NCBI GenBank assembly: GCA_000306725.1
Contig: CP003083.1
Coordinates: forward strand, 2,108,001-2,172,000
From: Methanolobus psychrophilus R15
GTDB lineage: Archaea; Halobacteriota; Methanosarcinia; Methanosarcinales; Methanosarcinaceae
Direction of reading: 5' to 3'
DNA: 64,000 nucleotides
Part shown: piece after piece, positions 27,141 to 35,109 of the stretch
How positions within the stretch are numbered: position 1 is the stretch's first letter
Layout: the number at the start of each line of letters is the position of its first letter
Notes under the pieces: generated by a model
Seen by the model: the letters and a program-made list of their open reading frames with translations, nothing else
Databases searched by the model: none
Told to the model about the DNA's origin: nothing
Program-made: the position numbers and the translations under genes

Positions 27141-30100
27141 ATGAATAAAAACATTCGATTGCTTTTATTTGGACTAATATTGCTCATGTTCACAGGTGGT
27201 GCAATGGGTGCACCTTCTCTTTCTGGTGAAGGCATTTCTCCGGGAAGCGGTACTGTCGAAACAAACTTTATTTTTGCAGTTACATATACTGATCCTGATA
27301 ATCTCAGTGCAAGTTTTGTTAACGTTACTATAGATGCTATTCCTTACCCAATGACAGAAGTTGATCCCTCAGATGTAAATACCTCTGATGGGAAAGCTTA
27401 CAGATTCGAAAAATCGGGTTTCTCTGTAAATCCAGCTCACAGTTATGCTTTCTCTGCAAGCAATGCAAACGGTGCAGTTGGTCCATATGGGGCAGGCACC
27501 TTTGCAGTCACAAACACTGCACCGGTACTGTCTTCTCCATTGATTACTCCAAGCAGTGGTTCACCTGCAACGGAATTTGTGTTCACGGTGACCTATACGG
27601 ATGCCGATAATCACACCGCAAGTTATGTAAATGCAGTAATTGACGGTATTAACTATCCAATGACAGCTGTCGATCCTGCAGACACAAATACGACTGACGG
27701 AAAAGGTTACACGCTCTCCAATTCTAGTATGGCGGCAGGCTCTCACACATACAGTTTCACCGCATCAGATGGTACAACCACAGCTACTCCTACCTCTGAG
27801 GGCACTTTTTCTGTAAACTCTGATTCCTCTCTGTCAGGGACTATTTCTTCTGCTAGCGGCACTCCTTCCACAACATTTGTCTTCAACGCAATTTTCACGG
27901 ATGCCGATAACGACGCTGCCAGTTCTGTGACAGTCACTATCGATGGCACTGATTATGTTATGAGCGAGGTTGACGCAACTGATGTCACTACAACTGACGG
28001 GAAAGCATATACTTACAGCATGTCCGGTTTCTCTGCTGGCAGCCACTCATACAGTTTTAAGGCAACGGTCGGTTCAGATACCATAGGTCCGGTGGGAGCA
28101 GGTACTTTTGATGTGGATGTTTCAAATCATGCTCCTACCCTTACAGATGCTTCTGTTACCGGGGCTAACAATTTCATCGTTGGTGGGGTCATTTATTTCA
28201 ATGTTACTTACACAGACTCTGACAACCAATTGCCGACATACAGTTATGTCCAGATAGATGGCGTCAACAAGACAATGTCTAAGGTCAATAGTGCAGATAA
28301 TGATGCAACCAATGGTATAGAATATACGTATAATACTACACTTGCACAAGGGAATCATACATATGTCTTTTATATGTCTGATGGAACCAATCCTGTAAGC
28401 ACTGCTTCTGCAACTATCACCATACACCCCAAAACCTACTATACGGGTGACCGTATATGGGATGAGGATGCAGGTCAGTCCACAACTTATACATGGAATG
28501 CAAAGAGTTTCTCCGGCTTCTTCTACGATCTGGAAACCGGTTTCAGCTCTGAGACAATGACGATTACTGATATTTCACGGACCATAGGTGATGGGAAGCT
28601 TGTGTACGAAACAAGGCCCGTTGATAGTAACTTCGAGCATTCTGCATGGGGCAAGTATCAGGTTATCGGCTTCATGGCAGAGAAGTATTTTGCAGGGTAT
28701 AAGTCCTCAATAACTAATATCAATGGTGTCAGCACTGTGAGTTTGATATCTTCCGGACAGCTTTCCAAGGTCCTGATTGACAATGATGACAAGAAATCCG
28801 TATATTCAGGTTCCTCACTCACCCTTGAGGACGGCTACAAGCTCAACATTGTCCAGGTTGACAAGAATGGTGATAAGGTCTTTGTGACTCTCACAAAAGA
28901 TGGTGACGAACTTGACAGTGGAATTATCAGCGGAAGCGGTGATTATGTCTACGAGGCAGACTTGGGAGACAGCGATGATGTTCCCATAATAATTGTCCAC
29001 TTTGACTCCATATTCAGCGGGACTGAGTCAAATGCTGTATTCATTCAGGGTATTTTCCAGATATCAGAGGATTACGTGGAACTGGAAGATGGTGGAAGTT
29101 ACGGCGAAATGGAAATCACAGGATTCAGCGACGATTATATCCAGATGAAGAACGATGGCTCTATCTCTCTCTCAAAAGGAAAGACCATTGATATCATGGG
29201 TAAGATCAAGTTCATAGTAGCTGATTCGAACACCCTGCGTTTTGCACTATTCGTGGACATGTCCTCTCCAGGTACATATGAGCTTCGTGGTACTGTGGCA
29301 GAAGGTGCCGATTTACTCACGTGGACTCCCCTGAACTTCGAAGGTTTCTATTATGACATCGATGAAGGCATCCAGACCGAAAAGCTTGAGCTCAAAGTAA
29401 TCAACGACAGGTCCATACCGAAAAACCAGTTAGTCTATACCAGCACTCCTGCACAGGTATCCTTTGAACACTCTGACTGGGGCAAGTACAATGTCATCGG
29501 TTTCATGGCCGAGAAATACTTCGCAGGCTATCCTTCTGGTGCATTTGGCAGCAGCAGCAGCGTGGATATCATTTCTGACGGCCTGCTCTCCAAGGTTCTT
29601 ATCGATGAGGATGACAAGAAATCCGTGTATTCCGGTTCCGCTCTAATTCTTGAGGAAGGATATACTCTTAACATCGTCCAGGTTGACAAGAACGGCGACA
29701 AGGTAATGGTAACCCTTACCAGGGACGGTAAAGAGGTCGACACTTCAATTATCAGTGGAAGTGGCACTTACATCTATGAGACAGACCTTGGCGATTCAGA
29801 TGATGTGCCGATAATTGCGATCCATTTCGATTCCATATTCAGCGGCACAGAATCAAATGCTGTATTCGTAAAGGGTATCTTCCAGATATCGGAGGACTAT
29901 CTTGAGATTGAAGATGGCGATACATTCGGCAAGATGGAAGTCACAGGTATAGGTGGCAGCATAACAATGTCCAACAAGGATTCCATCTCCCTGTCAAAAG
30001 GTAAGTCCACAGCACTAATGGGTGATATCAGCATCAATGTCGCTGATTCCGGTAGTGTGAGGTACTACCCGTATGTTGAGGTAACCACTGCACCGTCCCA

Positions 30101-31034
30101 GACGCTAAGTGTGAGCCTTGACAAGTCCATTGCAACAAAGGGTGACAAGGTCACAGTCACTGTAACTTCCCGCGGCGCAGCAGTAAGTGATGCCACTGTG
30201 AAGGCTGGCAGCTCCACAATAGGAACAACCAGCGATGAAGGTAAGATCACATACACAGCTTCAACTATCGGGAAGCTTCAGATTACGGCATCAAAAGATA
30301 ACTATGCTTCAGGAAGCAGTGAACTTGAAGTAATATCTCCGGACGATGATTCAAGAAAGATCATTATCGAAGTCTCTCCCGAGGAAGTATATGAAGGATC
30401 TTCAGTGACCTTCTTTGTACTCAAGGCAATAGGAGGAGATGCTGTCGAAGGTGCTACGGTATCTTATGACGGTAAGTCGATTGGCTCTACATCATCCGAT
30501 GGAACGATTACTTACACGGTAGCAGACCCTGGCATGCACAAGCTGACAGCAGTTAAGAGTGGATTCATTGACGCCTCAATGAATCTGGAAGTCAAAGAGA
30601 TCGCAGCGAAGTTTGAGTTCACTAATCTGGTTATAACTCCGCTTGACATCAAGCAGGGTAAGGAGGCAACTTTCAATGTCGATGTCAGGAATACAGGTAC
30701 AGCGGAAGGCAGTTACACTGTTGACCTCAAGGTCAATGATACTGTTGTTGGCACCCAGACAATTACCCTTGCCATAGGCGAATCTCAGACACTTTCTTTC
30801 AAGCATGCGGAAAAAGAACCAGGCACTTATGTTGTGAAGGTCGCTGACCTGACCACGACCTATGAGGTGTTCGAGAAATCGGGAGTCATCTGGTATGTGC
30901 TTGGAGCCATCGCAGTTGTTTTTGTAGGTGGTCTTGGATACCTCTTCACCGCTGGAGGCTGGACTGCAGAAATTGCCCAGGCAAAGGTAGACGAAGCAAT
31001 ACAGACATTGCAGGAGCTTGTCAGCAAGCGCTGA
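27141..31034 (+). CDS. S-layer-type surface protein with duplicated S-layer domains
   Basis: This 1297-residue secreted protein has a signal peptide (cleavage likely after GGAMG, residue about 23). Four repeats of about 100 residues follow (to about residue 430), each with a pattern like VTYTDADN...IDGxxYPM...DGKxYT. Two copies of the Methanosarcina S-layer domain come next (about 440-700 and 720-975), each with FEHSxWGKYxVIGFMAEKYFAGY. Two Ig-like (Big-type) domains, a CARDB-like domain (about 1155-1245) and a C-terminal membrane helix (about 1250-1275) complete it. Many NxS/T sites suggest glycosylation. Confidence 0.88.
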   Translation: MNKNIRLLLFGLILLMFTGGAMGAPSLSGEGISPGSGTVETNFIFAVTYTDPDNLSASFVNVTIDAIPYPMTEVDPSDVNTSDGKAYRFEKSGFSVNPAHSYAFSASNANGAVGPYGAGTFAVTNTAPVLSSPLITPSSGSPATEFVFTVTYTDADNHTASYVNAVIDGINYPMTAVDPADTNTTDGKGYTLSNSSMAAGSHTYSFTASDGTTTATPTSEGTFSVNSDSSLSGTISSASGTPSTTFVFNAIFTDADNDAASSVTVTIDGTDYVMSEVDATDVTTTDGKAYTYSMSGFSAGSHSYSFKATVGSDTIGPVGAGTFDVDVSNHAPTLTDASVTGANNFIVGGVIYFNVTYTDSDNQLPTYSYVQIDGVNKTMSKVNSADNDATNGIEYTYNTTLAQGNHTYVFYMSDGTNPVSTASATITIHPKTYYTGDRIWDEDAGQSTTYTWNAKSFSGFFYDLETGFSSETMTITDISRTIGDGKLVYETRPVDSNFEHSAWGKYQVIGFMAEKYFAGYKSSITNINGVSTVSLISSGQLSKVLIDNDDKKSVYSGSSLTLEDGYKLNIVQVDKNGDKVFVTLTKDGDELDSGIISGSGDYVYEADLGDSDDVPIIIVHFDSIFSGTESNAVFIQGIFQISEDYVELEDGGSYGEMEITGFSDDYIQMKNDGSISLSKGKTIDIMGKIKFIVADSNTLRFALFVDMSSPGTYELRGTVAEGADLLTWTPLNFEGFYYDIDEGIQTEKLELKVINDRSIPKNQLVYTSTPAQVSFEHSDWGKYNVIGFMAEKYFAGYPSGAFGSSSSVDIISDGLLSKVLIDEDDKKSVYSGSALILEEGYTLNIVQVDKNGDKVMVTLTRDGKEVDTSIISGSGTYIYETDLGDSDDVPIIAIHFDSIFSGTESNAVFVKGIFQISEDYLEIEDGDTFGKMEVTGIGGSITMSNKDSISLSKGKSTALMGDISINVADSGSVRYYPYVEVTTAPSQTLSVSLDKSIATKGDKVTVTVTSRGAAVSDATVKAGSSTIGTTSDEGKITYTASTIGKLQITASKDNYASGSSELEVISPDDDSRKIIIEVSPEEVYEGSSVTFFVLKAIGGDAVEGATVSYDGKSIGSTSSDGTITYTVADPGMHKLTAVKSGFIDASMNLEVKEIAAKFEFTNLVITPLDIKQGKEATFNVDVRNTGTAEGSYTVDLKVNDTVVGTQTITLAIGESQTLSFKHAEKEPGTYVVKVADLTTTYEVFEKSGVIWYVLGAIAVVFVGGLGYLFTAGGWTAEIAQAKVDEAIQTLQELVSKR

Positions 31035-31041
31035 TAGCTCC
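31013..31041 (+). terminator. Hairpin terminator spanning the S-layer gene stop codon
   Basis: GGAGCT (31013-31018) pairs with AGCTCC (31036-31041). Inside, TCAGC (31021-31025) pairs with GCTGA (31030-31034) around a four-base loop, with TG opposite T as a small internal loop. The stop TGA is 31032-31034. AATCCTCTTTTTATTTTTATTC follows directly. Confidence 0.65.
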
Positions 31042-31057
31042 AATCCTCTTTTTATTT

Positions 31058-31585
31058 TTATTCTAAATTGATCTTCTTGGCCACAAGCTCTATAGCTTCT
31101 ATAAGACTATCTCTTGGCATTATTGTGGCAACAGGGATCCTTAATATCTTCTCGACAGTCGGACTTACGATAGGTGCACACACAAGAGCTTTGGCACCAT
31201 CCCTTTCAGCCCGTACGGCTGCAATTATGGCTTCTTCCATGGAAGTTGCCGAATATTCCCTGATGGTGCAGAGATTCCCGCATATCTTTCTTTTAGTCTC
31301 ATTTATATTGTCAAGCACAGGTCGCGCGGCTATTACGGCGATGAAATTCCCCTTCTCCGATCCTTCGATCCTTTTTATAGTTTTCACTATCTGGCGAAGG
31401 GTTTTCATATTAGGCTCTCTTTTTCCGGACATTATCTTGTACAGGGTGCTTTGAGGTATATCGGCCTTTTCTGCAAACTCCAGGGCAGTAAGGCCAAGGT
31501 CATCCTTTATGACCTTTGAAAGCACTTCCCTTAACCTTTCGTCTGATTCAAAGACAGCATCAGTTATTTTATCAGCGGCATTCAT
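31058..31585 (-). CDS. HTH transcriptional regulator
   Basis: The 175-residue protein has an XRE-type helix-turn-helix at about residues 30-70 (LTALEFAEKADIPQSTLYKIMSGKREPN, then MKTLRQIVKTIKRI). A C-terminal alpha/beta domain follows with IAVIAARPVLDNI, SMEEAIIAAVRAERDGAKALVCAPIVSP and IPVATIMPRDSL, which looks like a ligand- or nucleotide-binding part. It diverges from the ABC transporter at 31739, so it may regulate that transporter. A GTG at 31594 is an alternative start. Confidence 0.75.
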   Translation of the reverse strand: MNAADKITDAVFESDERLREVLSKVIKDDLGLTALEFAEKADIPQSTLYKIMSGKREPNMKTLRQIVKTIKRIEGSEKGNFIAVIAARPVLDNINETKRKICGNLCTIREYSATSMEEAIIAAVRAERDGAKALVCAPIVSPTVEKILRIPVATIMPRDSLIEAIELVAKKINLE

Positions 31586-31738
31586 TTGTCCCACACTACT
31601 GTTATGATTAAAATTATATCCGGTTAAGGCAATGTGGTGTTATATATTAATACTTTTGGGTCATTTACCTGGACTTAACGGTAATATATATAATCTATAT
31701 TGTCATGCTTTCAAAAAAACGGAACAATAGGTGATAAT

Positions 31739-32749
31739 ATGAGATACAGAACATCTACGAAGTTATATGCCTTTTCGCTTCTGATTATTTTCATTATAGC
31801 AGCCGTACTTATATCCGGTTGTGCCGAAAGAGATACTGAACCCCAGCAGGTGTCCACACTGACATTCGGATACCAGCCCAGCACCCATCAGATAGCTTAT
31901 CTGACTGCGAAAGATCAGGGATGGTGGGATGAGGACCTTTCTCCGCTAGGTGTGCAGACAATCAACGACCGGCTTTTCCCGACAGGAGCACCTGAGATGT
32001 CCGCGATGCTAGCAGGCGAGATAGATGTCGCTTATGTCGGTGCCGCTCCATTCGTAGCTGCTGCCTCCAGTGGTCTTGACGCCAAGATCGTTGCCGCTGC
32101 ACAGATACAGGGATCTGATATTGTGCTTCGCAATGACCTGCCATACGAGGGCCCGGAGAACCTGAGAGGACTCAGGATAGCTACCTTCCCGCCGGGAACC
32201 ATACAGGATACACTCCTGAGGGACTGGCTAAGGGATAATGGCATCAACCCTGATACTGAAGTGGATATCCGGCCAATGGGTCCGGGAGATGCTGTGACTG
32301 CTCTCTCTGCAGGCCAGGTAGACGCAGTGTTCCTGCCACACCCCTCACCTACTGAGATCGAAATGCAGGGTATTGGCAGAACAGTTGTCCAGTCCGGAGA
32401 AATGGAGGAAGATCATGCATGTTGTGTTGTCGTGGTAAGCGGAAGACTCATCAGAGATCATCCCGATGTCGTACAGCAGATAGTTGCAACCCATGTCCGT
32501 GCAACCCAATATGACACCGGGCACGTTGATGAAGCAGCAGTAACTTTTGCTGATGATCAGGGCATGAATGTTAGTGTAGTAGAGAAGTCCCTTGCGGACT
32601 GGGATGGCACATGGGTGGCCGATCCTGGTGTAATCATCAACTCCACAGTTGAGTATGCACAGGTCCAGTACGATCAGGGAACCATCAACACGCAACTCAC
32701 ACAGGACGACCTCTTTGATCTGAGCTTCTATGAAGCTCTTGATCAATAA
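31739..32749 (+). CDS. ABC transporter substrate-binding lipoprotein (SsuA/NrtA/TauA type)
   Basis: From ATG 31739, after AGGTGAT, the 336-residue protein has a lipoprotein signal peptide ending AAVLISGC. The mature part has the NMT1/SsuA fold pattern: LTFGYQPSTHQIAYLTAKDQGWW, AGEIDVAYVGAAPFVAAA, LRGLRIATFPPGTIQDTLLRDWL and LSAGQVDAVFLPHPSP. Such proteins bind sulfonates, nitrate, taurine or similar small anions, and the sequence does not tell which. The permease and ATPase follow, making a complete importer. Confidence 0.88.
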   Translation: MRYRTSTKLYAFSLLIIFIIAAVLISGCAERDTEPQQVSTLTFGYQPSTHQIAYLTAKDQGWWDEDLSPLGVQTINDRLFPTGAPEMSAMLAGEIDVAYVGAAPFVAAASSGLDAKIVAAAQIQGSDIVLRNDLPYEGPENLRGLRIATFPPGTIQDTLLRDWLRDNGINPDTEVDIRPMGPGDAVTALSAGQVDAVFLPHPSPTEIEMQGIGRTVVQSGEMEEDHACCVVVVSGRLIRDHPDVVQQIVATHVRATQYDTGHVDEAAVTFADDQGMNVSVVEKSLADWDGTWVADPGVIINSTVEYAQVQYDQGTINTQLTQDDLFDLSFYEALDQ

Positions 32750-32831
32750 TTTTTATGGTGATGAGTTGAATACTGTTAAAAAACGATAAAGCAACGGTCA
32801 CTGGAATATTTTTCAATTATGCAGAGGAATC

Positions 32832-33659
32832 ATGGTCAGGGGAAGCTTTCAAAGATTAAAGAATAACAGTGTGGAATTATTATCTGTGGTTTCTGCGCTA
32901 ATCATCTGGCAGGTGACGGCTGTCTATATTGTGCAGAACAAGTTTTTCCTTCCCAGTTTCACCGATGTTGCTCAAGCATTCATTATTACCGTTTCAAGGC
33001 AGGGTGTATTCCCTTTCCTCTCTATGAATCTCGAGCTCCCGGTGCTGCTGGTTGACACCCTCTATAGCCTTATGCACTTCTCTATCGGTCTTGTAGCCGC
33101 CCTGGCCATAGGTATCCCGGTGGGTATGCTCATGGGATGGTTCAGATCTGTTGAAAGAGTTTTTGACCCATTGATCGAGATAGTACGTCCCATACCTCCT
33201 CTTGCATGGATACCCTTTGCTATAATCTGGATAGGACTAAACCCATTTGGAGCAGGCTTTGTGATATTTATTGGATCTCTGTTCCCTATAATAATCAACA
33301 CATTCACTGGCTTCAAAAGTGTCCCAAGGATATATGTTGAAGCTGCAAAGGTCCTTGGATGCAACACCGACCGTGAACTTATGAGACGTGTCGCCATACC
33401 CTCCGCTCTCCCTTCAATAGCAGCGGGTGTCAGGATAGCCATGGGTGTAGGCTGGATGTGTCTGGTCGCGGCCGAGATGTTCGGGGTGAGCAGGAACGGC
33501 CTTGGGTTCAAGATATGGCACAACTATTATTTACATCACATGGACTTTGTGCTGGTTTATATGCTAGTCCTGGGATTCCTGGGGCTTTTGATAGACCGGC
33601 TCTTAAGGTCATATCTTGAGGACAAGTTCTTTAAATGGCGGACAGGAGTAGTGATGTAA
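32832..33659 (+). CDS. ABC transporter permease (SsuC/TauC type)
   Basis: The 275-residue membrane protein has six hydrophobic segments and the permease EAA-loop motif EAAKVLGCNTDRELMRRVAIPSALPSIAAGVRIA. RPIPPLAWIPFAIIWIGL is typical of nitrate/sulfonate/taurine permeases. It starts at ATG 32832, after AGAGGAAT. The ATPase gene starts at the base after its stop, so the genes form one operon. Confidence 0.9.
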   Translation: MVRGSFQRLKNNSVELLSVVSALIIWQVTAVYIVQNKFFLPSFTDVAQAFIITVSRQGVFPFLSMNLELPVLLVDTLYSLMHFSIGLVAALAIGIPVGMLMGWFRSVERVFDPLIEIVRPIPPLAWIPFAIIWIGLNPFGAGFVIFIGSLFPIIINTFTGFKSVPRIYVEAAKVLGCNTDRELMRRVAIPSALPSIAAGVRIAMGVGWMCLVAAEMFGVSRNGLGFKIWHNYYLHHMDFVLVYMLVLGFLGLLIDRLLRSYLEDKFFKWRTGVVM

Positions 33660-34424
33660 ATGGGCAGGGTAAACATAAAGGGTGTGTCCCGGAAGTTCGT
33701 AAAAGACGACATAGTACGAACCCTGGCCCTTGATAACGTAAGTCTGGATATTGAAGATAAGGAGTTCGTATGCTTCATAGGCCCTTCCGGGTGCGGGAAG
33801 ACTACCTTGCTCAGGATAGTTTCCGGGCTTGACTATCCCGATGACGGTGAGGTTTTCGTTGACAATGAGCGTATAAAAGGTCCGGGACCTACAAGAGGCA
33901 TGGTATTCCAGGAGTATTCCCTTTTCCCCTGGAAGACCGTTATAGATAATGTGATATTCGGTCCCCAGATGAGGGGAGTGCAAAAGAAGGATGCAATTGA
34001 AGAAGCACAGAAGTACCTGGAGCTGGTTGGCCTTGAACAGTTCAGGGACAGTTATCCCCATGAGCTCTCAGGAGGCATGAAGCAAAGGGTTGCAATAGCC
34101 CGTGCCCTTGCAAATGAACCTGAGGTGCTTCTTATGGATGAGCCCTTCGGTGCCCTTGATGCTCAGACAAGGAACTCATTGCAGCATGAACTACTGGATA
34201 TCTGGCAAAAAAAGAACATCACTATTCTTTTTGTCACGCATAGTGTGGATGAGGCAGTTTTCCTTGCGGACAAGATCGTTATAATGACTGCACGGCCAGG
34301 AAAGATCAAAGAAGTAATAAGAGTAGATATCCCAAGGCTGCGTGACAGGACAAGCATGGAAGTCAATCAATTACGCAACCGTGTGCTGAAGCTACTGGCA
34401 GAAGAGCAGAAAAAAATAAGCTGA
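33660..34424 (+). CDS. ABC transporter ATP-binding protein (SsuB/TauB type)
   Basis: The 254-residue ATPase has Walker A GPSGCGKTTL, the Q-loop VFQEYSLFPW, the signature LSGGMKQRVAIARAL, Walker B VLLMDEPFGALD and the switch histidine in LFVTHSVDEAVFLAD. The sequence is closest in style to the nitrate/sulfonate/bicarbonate group. It ends the three-gene transporter operon and converges on the bactofilin-like gene. Confidence 0.93.
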   Translation: MGRVNIKGVSRKFVKDDIVRTLALDNVSLDIEDKEFVCFIGPSGCGKTTLLRIVSGLDYPDDGEVFVDNERIKGPGPTRGMVFQEYSLFPWKTVIDNVIFGPQMRGVQKKDAIEEAQKYLELVGLEQFRDSYPHELSGGMKQRVAIARALANEPEVLLMDEPFGALDAQTRNSLQHELLDIWQKKNITILFVTHSVDEAVFLADKIVIMTARPGKIKEVIRVDIPRLRDRTSMEVNQLRNRVLKLLAEEQKKIS

Positions 34425-34442
34425 TGTCTCCGGGTTTTAACT

Positions 34443-34871
34443 TCATTCAGAGCGCACTATGATCTTGGTGCCGGATTCAATCTCTTTTATGTGTACTTTC
34501 CCTATCAGTTCAAGTGTCGCATTGGCTCTGGCAAAGCCCAGGGAGCACCCCGGGCGTATCGAGATGGTCCCACCTGAGGTGGCTAATCCATTCACAGTTA
34601 CAGAATCAAAGAATTTCAGATCATTATATGCTTCAACATTTCCATTGATCTCACATCCCGGTCCAATAACAATGTCATCAGCTTTGACATTTCCCCTGAC
34701 TGAAGAGTTTTTCCCAAGCTTCAGAGTCCCCTTTACAACGAGGCCTTTCCAGAAAGAGGATGCTGCTCCTGCAATAAAGTTCCCGTCAATAATGACATCA
34801 TTCTCAAAGTAAGACCTTCTCCTGGCAATATAAGTGTTTGATGCCTTATGATATCTAAGATATGAACTCAT
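34443..34871 (-). CDS. Bactofilin-like polymer-forming protein
   Basis: The 142-residue protein has a repeated beta-helix pattern (NDVIIDGNFIAGAASSFWKGLVVKG, SSVRGNVKADDIVIGPGCEINGNVEAY), matching bactofilins (DUF583). Bacterial members form membrane-associated filaments for cell shape and polarity; some archaea also carry them. ATG 34871 follows AGGTGA at five bases, so it is chosen over GTG 34880. No partner gene such as a peptidoglycan hydrolase is nearby. Confidence 0.75.
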   Translation of the reverse strand: MSSYLRYHKASNTYIARRRSYFENDVIIDGNFIAGAASSFWKGLVVKGTLKLGKNSSVRGNVKADDIVIGPGCEINGNVEAYNDLKFFDSVTVNGLATSGGTISIRPGCSLGFARANATLELIGKVHIKEIESGTKIIVRSE

Positions 34872-35033
34872 CTCATTCACCTGAACTTACTCTATAGTTT
34901 CGTTGATTATAAATTGATTGTATCCTATCATCCATTCATGAGTGCGGGTTAAGTGAGTTGAAGTTGACACCTGTTAATCTCTTAAAAATGGCTATGGCTT
35001 CTTGTTAATGACAAGTATTATATATAATCGCAT

Positions 35034-35049
35034 ATATACAATTGTATAT
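35034..35049. repeat. 16-base palindrome upstream of the histidine kinase gene
   Basis: ATATACAATTGTATAT is a perfect palindrome, about 61 bases before the kinase start and beside other TATA-like stretches. It could be an operator for a dimeric regulator, but AT-rich promoters yield such sequences by chance. Confidence 0.3.
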
Positions 35050-35109
35050 TTCTGGACCTTTATATAATAATTTGGACATCTGGTTAGTTTTAAGGACCGG
35101 GGTGCATGG

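Noticed and set aside
27141-31034. S-layer gene as possible horizontally acquired adhesin
   Set aside because: Its S-layer domains are typical of the Methanosarcinaceae and its base use does not differ visibly from its neighbours.
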